Source: Alphaproteobacteria bacterium (lineage in GTDB: Bacteria; Pseudomonadota; Alphaproteobacteria; UBA6615). Taken from it: a DNA stretch of 64,000 bases. Below, in pieces: positions 46,448 through 55,498 of the stretch. Where the stretch lies: positions 214,033 to 278,032 of the forward strand of contig JAALLF010000005.1 in assembly GCA_011087645.1 (NCBI GenBank). Direction: 5' to 3'. Position 1 is the first letter of the stretch. Each line of letters starts with the position of its first letter. A program made the position numbers and the translations under genes. The notes beneath the pieces are model-generated. The model did not search any database and was not told where the DNA came from. It worked only from the letters and a program-made list of their open reading frames with translations.

Positions 46448-46928
46448 TACTGGCCTCCGCCAATCGCGAACCCCAATTCCCATGACCGGTTAAGGCGGCC
46501 CGTCGTCCGACCTCGCTGTCGGTGTAGGACAGCAGGATATCCAAGCGATCCGGTGGCAACTGCGATGCCATGCGCTCCGGCCATTCGATGAGGGAAATGG
46601 CATCGGCCAGCGCCTCCTCGATACCCAATTCGATGATCTCGTCGGGGGCGTCGATGCGATAGAGGTCGAAATGCCATACGGCGACGGGCGATAGATCGTA
46701 GCTTTGCACCAAGGTAAATGTCGGGCTTGGCACCTCGCCGGTATGGCCGAGTGCGGCTATGAGTGCGCGAGCGAGCGTGGTTTTACCGGCGCCCAGCTCG
46801 CCATAGAGCGCGACCACATCGCCGGCCCGTAGCAGACCGGAGATTGTGGCGCCAAGCGCTTGGGTAGCTGCGATATCGGTGAGGTCGCGGGTCAGGGTTG
46901 CCGGCGGCGCGCCGGCCGGCGGAGTCAT
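46437..46928 (-). CDS. tsaE: tRNA threonylcarbamoyladenosine biosynthesis ATPase TsaE
   Basis: The ATPase of the t6A37-forming TsaB-TsaD-TsaE complex. The 163-aa protein has Walker A GELGAGKTTLARAL, then PSPTFTLVQSYD and VWHFDLYRI and the conserved LIEWPERM. ATG 46928 overlaps the divL stop by ATGA. The order divL-tsaE-addB-addA makes a tight overlapping run. Confidence 0.94.
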   Translation of the reverse strand: MTPPAGAPPATLTRDLTDIAATQALGATISGLLRAGDVVALYGELGAGKTTLARALIAALGHTGEVPSPTFTLVQSYDLSPVAVWHFDLYRIDAPDEIIELGIEEALADAISLIEWPERMASQLPPDRLDILLSYTDSEVGRRAALTGHGNWGSRLAEASNVL

Positions 46929-49270
46929 TCCGCGGTGGCCGTTGCGGCAATGGGTTCCATGGGTTCGGCCGGCAAGCGGCAATAAACCGAGGTTCCGGCC
47001 TCCGGCGAAGACTCCAGTTTCACGTCGCCGCCATGCAGCTCGATCAGGCTTTTCACCAGGCTCAACCCCAGCCCGGCGCCGGTGCCGCTCTGCGGGCCGG
47101 TCGCGCCGCTACCGCGTTCGAATTTTTCGAATACGCGGTCCTGCTCGTCTTCCGGAATACCCACGCCGGTGTCGCTCACATAGAAAACGAAGTCTGAGTC
47201 GCCGCGCCGCGCACCGAGCGTGATGGTGCCTCCCGCCGGTGTGAATTTGATGGCGTTACTGACCAAGTTGAACATGACCTGCTTCAGGCGGCGCTCATCG
47301 CCATGGACCTGGCCGACATCCTTCGGACAATCGAGCACCAATTTCAGTTCCGCGCGGCGGGCGCGTTCGCGGTGTAGGGTCGCTACGTTGCCGATCATTG
47401 CGCGGCCTTCGAATAGCGCCGGTTCGAGTTCCAGGTAACCGGCTTCGATGGTGGCCAGATCAAGCAGATCGTCGATCAATTCGAGCAGAGAGCCGCTGGC
47501 CTGTAAAATGTCGCTGATATAGCCGGTCTGCCGGTCATTGAGGGTCCCGAACATCTCGCCGCCCAGCATCTCGGAGAAGCCAATGATCGAGTTGAGCGGG
47601 GTGCGTAATTCGTAGGAAATATTGGCAACGAACTCGGATTTCAGGCTGTCGGCCTGCTCCAGCGCTTCGTTGCGTTCGCGCAGCGCGCGCTCCACCTGAT
47701 GGCGGTCGCTGACATCTAGATAGGTCATCAACTTCATACCGTCGGGTAATGGCACGCCGGTATATTCGATCACCGTGCCGTCGGTGCGGTAACGCGTGCC
47801 GCTGATTGGATCGCGCGACATCATATCGCTGACGATTCCCCGCCGTTGCTCGTCCCAGTCGGTTTTTTCTTCGTAGAAATGGCGGCTCTTGTCGACCAGA
47901 TCGCTCATCTGCGGCTCGCCGGTAAGTTCGTCTGCCGAGAACTCCCACAGTCGGCCATAGGCGGAATTACATAGTTTCAGTCGGCCGTCGGCGCCGACCA
48001 ACGCGACACCTTCATAGAGATTGTCCAGCGTGTGCCGCTGCACTTCGATCAGCGTATTGTATTGGGCTTCCAGCGATAGCCGGTCGGTAACGTCCTCATA
48101 GGTAAACATGAGGACGCCGAACGGGTGCGGCGATATGCGTTTGAACAAGGTTTTGCCGTCCGGCAAATGGATCAGAGTCTCGGTCGGCGTGATCAGCGAT
48201 GTGAACAGTTTGATCTGTTCCGCTTTGAACGCCCGGAAATCGACTTCTTCGGTGACCATCCGGCGTTCGCGAAGAATTTCCAGTTCCTCGCCCACAGTCG
48301 GTTCGGTATCGAGCCAGGCGGTGTCGGCGTCCCACAAGCGGGCATAGGCGGCGTTATAGAATTTCAGCCGCGTTTCGGCGTCGTAGATCGCGATGGCGGC
48401 GGCCACATTCTCCAACACATCGCTATGGGCGGATATATGGTTGGCAAGTTCTTCTTGAATGTCCTCAAGCTGGGTGAAATCGGTAGCGTAGCCGACGATG
48501 CCCATGCTGTCGCTCGGTGTCTCGTTGAATTCCAATAACCGCCGTTCGCCGGCGATCACCGTGTGCCGGCTTTCCGATTGCGGCACCCCGGTCGCTTGGG
48601 CGAGGCTCGCCAACTGGTTCTCCAAGCCGCTTGTGATTTCGACCAGTTCAGCCGGTTGTCCGTTCGGATCTTGCGCGTCGCGGCTCACGGCCTCCCGATA
48701 GGCGCGGTTTGCCTGGGACAGGCTCAAATTCTTGCTGCGCCGCCATACCGGGATGGGGAGCGCGTCGAGCATGGCGCGCAAGCCGTCGCGTTCCACTTCG
48801 GCGGCGGTCAACTGTATCGTGGTGTCCGATTGGGTCGCCGTTTCGCTGGTTACATCGCTTGCCCATAGCACGTCGAGCGGCGCTGTGCGGGCCCGACGCC
48901 CGTTCAGTTGCAGTGCCCGACCGGCATCGATGCTCAGCAGAGTCAGCGAAAATTCTTCACCGCGCTGGCGTAGCGCCTCGACCTTTTGGTCGAGTGACGC
49001 CCGATCGCTCTCAGAGAACACCTCCCGCAATCCCGCATAGCCCGCTGCAGGGTCGACACCCAGCATTGCTGCTGACCCTTCGGACATCGGCTCCTCTTTG
49101 CCGGAAAACCATGAAACATACCCGCCGGGAACACTGGCTAATGTGGCGATCAACCGCTCGCGTGCGGCCGCCGCGCCGCGCGTTGCCGTTGCCTGGCGCC
49201 ATAGGATGATCGCTACAACAAGCCACCCCGCGATGACAGCTAGCAGCAGGACTGTGTCCAGAATCGTCAC
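46925..49270 (-). CDS. divL: DivL-like pseudo-histidine kinase (Tyr in place of phospho-acceptor His)
   Basis: A 781-aa PAS-rich kinase-like protein. One N-terminal helix (2-26) anchors it to the inner membrane; several PAS-like segments follow (the clearest about 285-400 and 405-520). The dimerisation helix reads FVANISYELRTPLNSIIGF, with Tyr553 where histidine kinases have His, as at Tyr550 in Caulobacter DivL. The ATPase domain is intact (NLVSNAIKF, DTGVGI, GAGLGLSLV). DivL regulates CckA and hence CtrA in cell-cycle control; that role is by homology. The location next to tsaE and addB supports orthology. The start is GTG 49270 with a weak ribosome site. Confidence 0.9.
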   Translation of the reverse strand: MTILDTVLLLAVIAGWLVVAIILWRQATATRGAAAARERLIATLASVPGGYVSWFSGKEEPMSEGSAAMLGVDPAAGYAGLREVFSESDRASLDQKVEALRQRGEEFSLTLLSIDAGRALQLNGRRARTAPLDVLWASDVTSETATQSDTTIQLTAAEVERDGLRAMLDALPIPVWRRSKNLSLSQANRAYREAVSRDAQDPNGQPAELVEITSGLENQLASLAQATGVPQSESRHTVIAGERRLLEFNETPSDSMGIVGYATDFTQLEDIQEELANHISAHSDVLENVAAAIAIYDAETRLKFYNAAYARLWDADTAWLDTEPTVGEELEILRERRMVTEEVDFRAFKAEQIKLFTSLITPTETLIHLPDGKTLFKRISPHPFGVLMFTYEDVTDRLSLEAQYNTLIEVQRHTLDNLYEGVALVGADGRLKLCNSAYGRLWEFSADELTGEPQMSDLVDKSRHFYEEKTDWDEQRRGIVSDMMSRDPISGTRYRTDGTVIEYTGVPLPDGMKLMTYLDVSDRHQVERALRERNEALEQADSLKSEFVANISYELRTPLNSIIGFSEMLGGEMFGTLNDRQTGYISDILQASGSLLELIDDLLDLATIEAGYLELEPALFEGRAMIGNVATLHRERARRAELKLVLDCPKDVGQVHGDERRLKQVMFNLVSNAIKFTPAGGTITLGARRGDSDFVFYVSDTGVGIPEDEQDRVFEKFERGSGATGPQSGTGAGLGLSLVKSLIELHGGDVKLESSPEAGTSVYCRLPAEPMEPIAATATAE

Positions 49271-49381
49271 AATCAGAGACTTCGACCTAGTTTCGAGGCA
49301 CCCCGCCGACTCAAACGACTCGGTAGAGCGACCGACAAAAGTCTAGGCAGGCGTCACCAGCGCCGCAAGCGCTCTTACGGG

Positions 49382-50695
49382 CTAATACCGATAGGCTTCG
49401 GGCTTGAAGGGGCCGGTTTCGGGCACGCGGATATATTCGGCTTGCTCCGGCGTTAACTGGGTCAATGTTGCGCCGACCTTCTTCAAGTGCAGCATCGCGA
49501 CCTTTTCATCGAGATGCTTGGGCAGCACATAGACTTGGTTTTCGTAGGCGTCGGCGTTGTTCCACAGCTCGATCTGCGCCAACACCTGATTGGTGAATGA
49601 GGCGCTCATCACAAAACTCGGATGGCCGGTTGCGCAACCCAGGTTAACCAGCCGCCCTTCGGCCAGGAGTATCATCCGCTTGCCGTCGGGAAATTCGATC
49701 TCGTCGACCTGGGGTTTGATGTTGTCCCATTTGAAATTACGCAGTGCATCGACCTGAATTTCAGTGTCGAAATGGCCGATGTTGCACACGATCGCGCGGT
49801 CTTTCATGGCGCGCATGTGGTCGAGGGTGATGACATCGACGTTGCCCGTGGTGGTCACGAAGATGTCGGCCTGGGGGGCGGCATCTTCCATGGTCACAAC
49901 CTCGTAGCCCTCCATCGCGGCCTGCAGGGCGCAAATCGGGTCGACTTCGGTCACCATCACCCGGCAACCGGCGTTACGCAGGCTCGCCGCCGAACCCTTG
50001 CCGACATCGCCAAAACCCGCGACAGTCGCAACCTTGCCCGACATCATGACGTCGGTGGCCCGGCGAATGCCGTCGACCAGGCTCTCGCGGCAGCCATACA
50101 GATTGTCGAATTTCGATTTGGTCACGCTGTCGTTGACGTTGAAGGCGGGCACCTTCAGGGAACCTTCAGCCGCCATCTCGATCAGGCGGTGCACCCCGGT
50201 GGTGGTTTCCTCGCTCAGGCCCCGTACATCGGCCAGAAGCTCGGGGTATTTCTCGTGCATGACGGCGGTCAAATCGCCGCCATCGTCGAGGATCATGTTC
50301 GGTCGCCAGCCGTTCGGACCCTCGATGGTTTGGTCGATGCACCACCAGAACTCTTCATCGCTCATACCCTTCCAGGCGAAGACCGGCACGCCGACCGCGG
50401 CCATGGCCGCCGCGGCCTGGTCTTGGGTGGAAAATATATTGCACGACGACCAGCGGACTTCGGCGCCCAACGCGATAAGGGTCTCGATGAGCACGGCGGT
50501 TTGGATGGTCATATGTAAGCAACCGGCGATCCGGGTGCCGGCCAGGGGCTTGGATTCGCCGTATTCCTCGCGCAGCGCCATCAGGCCCGGCATTTCGGTT
50601 TCCGCAATGTTGGTTTCCTTACGGCCCCATTCGGCGAGGGAAAAATCGGCAACCTTGTAATCGCCACCCGTGGCGGCATCGGCAACGGCGGTCAT
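49382..50695 (-). CDS. ahcY: S-adenosylhomocysteinase
   Basis: Splits S-adenosylhomocysteine to adenosine and homocysteine, using bound NAD. At 437 aa it has [64 protein letters not shown] and the C-terminal KPEAYRY used for NAD binding across subunits. The ATG is preceded by AGGAG. A structured leader lies upstream (50719-50775). Confidence 0.98.
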   Translation of the reverse strand: MTAVADAATGGDYKVADFSLAEWGRKETNIAETEMPGLMALREEYGESKPLAGTRIAGCLHMTIQTAVLIETLIALGAEVRWSSCNIFSTQDQAAAAMAAVGVPVFAWKGMSDEEFWWCIDQTIEGPNGWRPNMILDDGGDLTAVMHEKYPELLADVRGLSEETTTGVHRLIEMAAEGSLKVPAFNVNDSVTKSKFDNLYGCRESLVDGIRRATDVMMSGKVATVAGFGDVGKGSAASLRNAGCRVMVTEVDPICALQAAMEGYEVVTMEDAAPQADIFVTTTGNVDVITLDHMRAMKDRAIVCNIGHFDTEIQVDALRNFKWDNIKPQVDEIEFPDGKRMILLAEGRLVNLGCATGHPSFVMSASFTNQVLAQIELWNNADAYENQVYVLPKHLDEKVAMLHLKKVGATLTQLTPEQAEYIRVPETGPFKPEAYRY

Positions 50696-50718
50696 CCATG
50701 AACTCCTGAGAAGGTTAG

Positions 50719-50775
50719 ATCGAATCAGTTTCGGTATTAGTGCGCCAGAACCCGTGCTGGCGTTGATGATTCGAT
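50719..50775 (-). promoter_or_regulatory. Structured 5' leader of ahcY (candidate RNA element)
   Basis: Read on the minus strand, a perfect 9-bp outer stem ATCGAATCA / TGATTCGAT encloses a 6-bp inner stem CGCCAG / CTGGCG with loop CACGGGTT. The internal loop is strongly lopsided (4 nt on the 5' side, 15 nt on the 3' side). Loop GGTT could pair with AACC directly after the outer stem, next to the AGGAG ribosome site. I do not recognise the SAH or SAM-II riboswitch core sequence. It could be a new or divergent regulatory RNA or a simple hairpin. Confidence 0.5.
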
Positions 50776-50967
50776 TTCGACGGCGTCTTAACAGACCGGC
50801 TGCAAAGCGACAATAGGACGATCCGCGCTACACAATTTCTTGTCGGAGCGGCCTAGGCCGCCGCAACGGTTGTTGGCGGCGAATTAATTTGATTAGCTAT
50901 TTATCCCGCGCGCGGAAACGCTCGGTTAAGCCTTGGGCGCGATGATCGGCAAGATGGTAGGAGCCTT

Positions 50968-52104
50968 ATGTCGATGATCGGAAAGTCCTATTGGTTGGGC
51001 ACGACAATCCTGGCTGGCGTGGTTGCCGCGACCGACCCGGCAGCGGCCGGACCGCTTGCGCGGGGCGATGATCTGTCTGTCAAATTAAGTGGGTCTTATC
51101 GCGTCAATGCCGCCGTGGTCGACCAGGGTTTCAGATCGGGCTTTGGGCGCGGCTATGCGCTCAAGGTCGATTCGGCGACGGTTAAACTCGATGCGGCGGC
51201 GAAGACTGGGGCAGGCGTGCAATATGGCCTGCGGCTGGAATTGCTGACTAACACCAGCAGCAGCACCAACGCCGACGAAGCCTTTGCGTTTCTCAACACC
51301 GCGTGGGGCCGCGTCGAGTTGGGAGACCAGGACGATGCGGCGGTGCGCATGCATGTCGAGGCCGACAATGTGATGGTCGGCCGGGTCGGGTTTAGCGGCG
51401 ACGTGGCCGATTTTTTCAAATTTGGCGCCGGGGGCGCTGTCGCCACCCCAGTGCTGAGTCAAACCGGCGATGCCTCGAAAATTATTTATTTCACCCCACG
51501 CTTCGAGGGGCTGCAGTTGGGAGCCTCCTTCGCGCCGGATAGCGGCGCCAATGGCGCGAGTTTTGCCGAGACCGATAATGATGGCGATTTCGAAAATGTG
51601 GTGAGCGTGGGTTTGAACTACGCAACCAAGCGTGATGGCGTCTCGCTTCTGCTCAGCCTGGTCGGGGAGTTTGGCGACGACGAGGACGCGACCGGCGCAG
51701 AAACTCCCGGTGATGTGGAAACGGTGGCGATCGGCGGCACCGCAAAGTTTTGGGGCTTTGCCGTTGGCGCTGGTTATGTCGACCTGGGTCATAAAGGTCT
51801 CAGCGCGATGGATATTGCGGCCGGCGCTGATGCGGGCGCCCATTGGAACGCCGCGGCAGCCTATCGCCATGGTCCGTGGGGCGTCAGTTTGGGCTACTTT
51901 TCGAGCACGAAAGGCCAACCAGCCGGCCGGGGCGGCGACACGACTGTTGACGTTGTTTCCGTCGATGGCTCGTTCAATGCCGCCCCCGGATGGCAGGTCG
52001 CCCTATCGGTCAACTTTGTCGAGGCCGCCAATATCAATGGCACGACGACACCGGTCGATAACAACGGATCGGTGGTTATCTTGAGCAATATATTCCGTTT
52101 TTGA
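50968..52104 (+). CDS. Outer-membrane porin (Gram-negative porin family)
   Basis: A 378-aa beta-barrel protein. A signal peptide (about 1-27, core GTTILAGVVAAT, end AAAGPL) is followed by alternating amphipathic strands such as VQYGLRLELLTN, GRVELGDQDDAA and GVSLGYFSSTKG, and it ends in a terminal aromatic Phe (NIFRF) needed for outer-membrane insertion. The family forms general diffusion pores in alphaproteobacteria. The GTAGGAG site lies just before the ATG. It is divergent from ahcY. Confidence 0.88.
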   Translation: MSMIGKSYWLGTTILAGVVAATDPAAAGPLARGDDLSVKLSGSYRVNAAVVDQGFRSGFGRGYALKVDSATVKLDAAAKTGAGVQYGLRLELLTNTSSSTNADEAFAFLNTAWGRVELGDQDDAAVRMHVEADNVMVGRVGFSGDVADFFKFGAGGAVATPVLSQTGDASKIIYFTPRFEGLQLGASFAPDSGANGASFAETDNDGDFENVVSVGLNYATKRDGVSLLLSLVGEFGDDEDATGAETPGDVETVAIGGTAKFWGFAVGAGYVDLGHKGLSAMDIAAGADAGAHWNAAAAYRHGPWGVSLGYFSSTKGQPAGRGGDTTVDVVSVDGSFNAAPGWQVALSVNFVEAANINGTTTPVDNNGSVVILSNIFRF

Positions 52105-52195
52105 AGTGCTCGAACGAAGTCGCATCGAACCCGACGCTAACCAGCGCGGGGGGGGCCATTGGCCGAAGCGCTATAGGTAGCGGGCCGCAATCCGA

Positions 52196-53083
52196 TCAGG
52201 GCGTATCGTCACGCAACTCGCGATGGCGCACATCGACTTGCGAGGCGCGCTTACCTAGCCAGGCACCCAGTTTCTCGGCAATAAAAACCGAGCGGTGACG
52301 CCCGCCGGTGCAGCCGACGGCAATTGTCAGGTAGCTTTTACCTTCTTCTTGGAAACGCGGCAGCAGCAACCCCAGAAGATCGGTCACGCCGGTGAAAAAC
52401 GCCGCGAAGTCGTCATCGTCCTCGACATAGGCGCCGACCGCCGGGTCGCGGCCAGTCAGGGCGCGCAAGTCCGAGTCGTAGTGGGGGTTGCGCAGAAACC
52501 GGGCGTCAAATACCAGATCGGCGTCGCGTGGTACGCCGTTGCGGTAGGCAAATGAGATAACTTGCAGATGGGGCGTTGCCGTTGAAGCGTTGGCCAGCTG
52601 GCTGTGCAGGATATGCGCAAATTCATGAATATTGGTATGGCTGGTGTCGATGACGATGTCGGCGGCCTCGCGCAACGGCGCCAACAGCGCGCGTTCGGCG
52701 ATGATGCCGTCGGTCAAGGGCCGGTCGCTGGCCATCGGATGCACCCGGCGGGTCTCGGTGTAACGCCGGCGTAGCACGTCTGAATCGCAATCGAGGAACA
52801 GTATATCGATCGGGATTGAGGTCTGCTGGCGCAGTTGAGCCACGGTATCGGCGAACGCGTCGGCGTCGAAATCGCGGGTGCGGATGTCGATGCCGACGGC
52901 CAGGCCGCGACCAGCCGCCGGCCCCTGGCCGACCAAGGTCGCCATTAGACGTAGCGGCAGATTATCGACCGCCTCGCTGCCCAGGTCCTCCAATACTTTG
53001 AGGGCCGCCGTCCGTCCCGCGCCCGACATGCCGGTGACCAAGATCACCCGATCCGCCAGGCTGCCTGTCGCGCTGTCGTTCAT
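52196..53083 (-). CDS. rapZ: RNase adapter protein RapZ-like (YvcJ family)
   Basis: A 295-aa nucleotide-binding protein. The N-terminal P-loop GMSGAGRTAALKVLEDLG carries Arg instead of Lys in Walker A, a variant I associate with alphaproteobacterial members, followed by AVDNLPLRL. The C-terminal domain has GCTGGRHRSVFIAEKLGAWL. In E. coli RapZ guides RNase E to GlmZ; in alphaproteobacteria it is usually linked to HPr kinase and the PTS-Ntr system. No such genes are in this window, so it is separated from its usual partners. It lies 6 bp after the amidohydrolase gene. Confidence 0.93.
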   Translation of the reverse strand: MNDSATGSLADRVILVTGMSGAGRTAALKVLEDLGSEAVDNLPLRLMATLVGQGPAAGRGLAVGIDIRTRDFDADAFADTVAQLRQQTSIPIDILFLDCDSDVLRRRYTETRRVHPMASDRPLTDGIIAERALLAPLREAADIVIDTSHTNIHEFAHILHSQLANASTATPHLQVISFAYRNGVPRDADLVFDARFLRNPHYDSDLRALTGRDPAVGAYVEDDDDFAAFFTGVTDLLGLLLPRFQEEGKSYLTIAVGCTGGRHRSVFIAEKLGAWLGKRASQVDVRHRELRDDTP

Positions 53084-53089
53084 GGCTGG

Positions 53090-54103
53090 TTAGCCGGCGT
53101 CCGCGGGCATTTCCATGCCCAGGATACGGCACGCGTTGCCGCCGATGATGCCGCGTTTCTCGTCGTCGCTCAGCCAGTCATACCCCATGACGTTTTGCAC
53201 GGGTTTCTCGTGGCCCATGTCGAAACAGTAGTCGCTGCCCAGCAATACCCGGTCGGCGCCAACCAAGTCTGTCAGATACTTCATGACGAAGTTGGCGTGG
53301 CCGATCGTGTCGTAGGTAAAGCGCCGCAGATAGGTCGACGGTGCGTCCTGCAGATGCCGCGTTTCCGCGCGCTTGGTCCAGGCATGGTCGATACGCCCGA
53401 TCAGAATCGGGAAGGTGCCGCCGGCATGAGGCAGGTTGACCTCGAGGTTGGGATGCCTGTCGAGGATGCCGCCGAAGATCAGGAAGGTCGCGGCGACCGC
53501 GGTATCCGTCGGATTTCCGATGGTGTTGATGGTGTGATAGTCGGTCAGCCGGTCGGCGCCGAGCACGTTCGACGGGTGCAGGAAGATCGGCAACTTTAGT
53601 TCCGCGACCTTGTCGAAGATCGCCTCGAAGCGCGGCTCGGACAGGTTATGACCGGCCACGTTGGTGCCCATATAGACGCCGCGCGCGCCGGGCAGTTTCA
53701 CTGCCCGCTCCAACTCGGCCACCGCATCGTCGGCGTTGAGCATCGGCAGGGTGATCAGGCCGACGAACCGGTCCGGATGGGCGACGTGAAATTCCGCCGT
53801 GCCGTCGTTATAGGCCTGCGCCAGATCGAGGTTGAGACTGTCATCGGCGAAGTGACACATCGGGTTGGTCAGCGACAGCGCGTGGAGATTGGTCTCCTGG
53901 CGCTCCAACCCCTCAAGGCGCGCATCGATATCGAAATAGCTGGCATCGAGCGGGCCGATTCTGCGCTTGCCCTTCGGCGGGATCATCGTCACCGATCCAT
54001 CGCTACCGTTCTCCACCGACCAGCCGACAACATGTCCGTGCTTTTCCAGCACCTCGACATAGCCGCGGGTAAAAAAATGAGCGTGGATATCGACCGAGTA
54101 CAT
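53090..54103 (-). CDS. Amidohydrolase family protein (ACMSD-like, PF04909)
   Basis: A metal-dependent TIM-barrel hydrolase/decarboxylase of 337 aa. DIHAHFF at 5-11 gives the first two metal His, FLHPSNVLG near 176 the third, LPHAGGTFPILIGRIDHAW the fourth region and GSDYCFDMG the catalytic Asp. Members include aminocarboxymuconate-semialdehyde decarboxylase and gamma-resorcylate decarboxylase, so decarboxylation of an aromatic or unsaturated acid is likely. It shares a 253-bp divergent promoter region with the Gfo/Idh gene, which contains a GntR-type palindrome. Confidence 0.87.
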   Translation of the reverse strand: MYSVDIHAHFFTRGYVEVLEKHGHVVGWSVENGSDGSVTMIPPKGKRRIGPLDASYFDIDARLEGLERQETNLHALSLTNPMCHFADDSLNLDLAQAYNDGTAEFHVAHPDRFVGLITLPMLNADDAVAELERAVKLPGARGVYMGTNVAGHNLSEPRFEAIFDKVAELKLPIFLHPSNVLGADRLTDYHTINTIGNPTDTAVAATFLIFGGILDRHPNLEVNLPHAGGTFPILIGRIDHAWTKRAETRHLQDAPSTYLRRFTYDTIGHANFVMKYLTDLVGADRVLLGSDYCFDMGHEKPVQNVMGYDWLSDDEKRGIIGGNACRILGMEMPADAG

Positions 54104-54255
54104 AATGCAATTCCCCCCAAAAATTTGGCCCCGGTTGTCCCAAGGCGCGTGACCAGGCCGCCAAACCGGCGGCCGCGAATGATGCGTTAGCGTATCCTAC
54201 CGAATTTGTCCCGTCGTCAACACTAATCGACGGCGGTAGCGTACGATTTGTTGCT

Positions 54256-54269
54256 GACTTATATAAGAC
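54256..54269. promoter_or_regulatory. Putative GntR operator, site 1
   Basis: GACTTATATAAGAC, matching the palindrome GTCTTATATAAGAC at 13 of 14 positions, lies 87 bp upstream of the Gfo/Idh gene and 152 bp upstream of the divergent amidohydrolase. A GntR/HutC-type regulator is encoded two genes away. The link is inferred from repetition of the motif at three promoters. Confidence 0.65.
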
Positions 54270-54356
54270 TCGATACGATCCGGCCACGCGTGTAGAGCAG
54301 GCGGCATCGACAACAACTCCGTGCCATCACGGGGATCAGGGAGCAGTGGAGAGAAC

Positions 54357-55478
54357 ATGGCGGGCGAACGTAACGAAATTGGGCTGGCGATAATTGGCTG
54401 CGGCACCATCGGGCGCATCCGCGCGGAGATCGCGCGCGACTATCCTGGTGTCGGCTGGCTCGGCCTGTGCGACATCAAAGAAGATCTCGGCAAGAAACTC
54501 GCCGAAGATACCGGCGCCGATTTCTTCACCACCAATTACGAAGAGCTGGTCAAGCGGCCGGAGGTCAACGCGGTCATCATTTCGACCGACGAGAACCACC
54601 ATATGATGCCGACCCTGGCGGCCGTCGAACAGGGACATAAGCTGTTCATCGAAAAGCCGCTGGCCACTGATGTGAAGGAATCCCAGCGGGTTCTCGACGC
54701 TATCGAGGCCGCCGGCGTCGATGCGGTGATCGGCTATACGAACCGTTTCCGGCGGCGTTTTCTGGCGATTAAGGAGCGCCTCAATACTGGGCAAATCGGC
54801 CAAGTGACCGGCGTGGTCACCAGGGCGATTATGAACCGTATGGTCCCTATCGCCACCGTGCAGCGCACCAATCAGCGCGAAAACCTGACCCCGATGGTGG
54901 TCTCCGGCACCCACGCGCTGGATATGTCCATGTGGCTGATGGAGGGCAAATCGCCGGTCTCGATCTACGCCCGCTCCAACGATCTGGCGCTGTCCCAATA
55001 TGGCACCAAGGATTCAACCTTCGGTCTGTTCATGATGGATGACGGCACCATGTTCTCCATGAACATCAGCTGGGCCGCGCCGGTGGTGTGGCCGGGGGCG
55101 GTTTATGGTCTGGAAATTGGCATCATCGGCAATAAGGGGGTGATCGATATCGAAGACACCCACCGCGATCTGATTCTAGCGACGGAAGTGCCGCAGGGCG
55201 GCGGCTATGTGCCCGATGGGTTCACCCCGGAATATCAGCGCCATGTGGATTTTCTGACCTCTTATCCCGCCGGTGACATGTATGACGGCCAGTTCTGGGG
55301 GCCGATGCGCGAAGAGACCAATTCGTGGTTCCAGCGCCTCTACACTGGCATGCGAACGCCTCACGCGACGGCCGCCGAAGGACATAAGAACTTGTTGCTG
55401 ACCATGGCCATGGACCTATCCTCGGCGCGTGGCGAAGAATTGAAACTACCCCTCGATCTCGACGAGTATTACCAATAA
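54357..55478 (+). CDS. Gfo/Idh/MocA-family oxidoreductase
   Basis: A 373-aa NAD(P)-dependent dehydrogenase. The N-terminal Rossmann motif is AIIGCGTIGRIRAEIARD and the conserved EKPLATD (Lys in EKP near residue 100) marks the active site; the C-terminal domain follows. Typical substrates are inositols, sugars or sugar acids. ATG 54357 has GGAGAG upstream and is preferred over the in-frame ATG 54321. A putative operator precedes it and the GntR regulator gene follows by 20 bp. A second family member at 62440-63498 has a related operator. Confidence 0.9.
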   Translation: MAGERNEIGLAIIGCGTIGRIRAEIARDYPGVGWLGLCDIKEDLGKKLAEDTGADFFTTNYEELVKRPEVNAVIISTDENHHMMPTLAAVEQGHKLFIEKPLATDVKESQRVLDAIEAAGVDAVIGYTNRFRRRFLAIKERLNTGQIGQVTGVVTRAIMNRMVPIATVQRTNQRENLTPMVVSGTHALDMSMWLMEGKSPVSIYARSNDLALSQYGTKDSTFGLFMMDDGTMFSMNISWAAPVVWPGAVYGLEIGIIGNKGVIDIEDTHRDLILATEVPQGGGYVPDGFTPEYQRHVDFLTSYPAGDMYDGQFWGPMREETNSWFQRLYTGMRTPHATAAEGHKNLLLTMAMDLSSARGEELKLPLDLDEYYQ

Positions 55479-55498
55479 GCCGATAAGGCACACGCACG

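Noticed and set aside
49622..50518. Long open frame antisense to ahcY
   Set aside because: It lies wholly opposite a strongly conserved gene and shows no family similarity; it is a by-product of GC-rich codon use.
50719..50775. Known SAH or SAM-II riboswitch upstream of ahcY
   Set aside because: The element is structured, but I could not find the conserved core sequence of either class, so only an unnamed candidate is reported.
54321..54356. N-terminal extension of the first Gfo/Idh protein
   Set aside because: ATG 54357 has GGAGAG at proper spacing and leads directly into the Rossmann motif; the extension is Ser/Gly-rich with no support.
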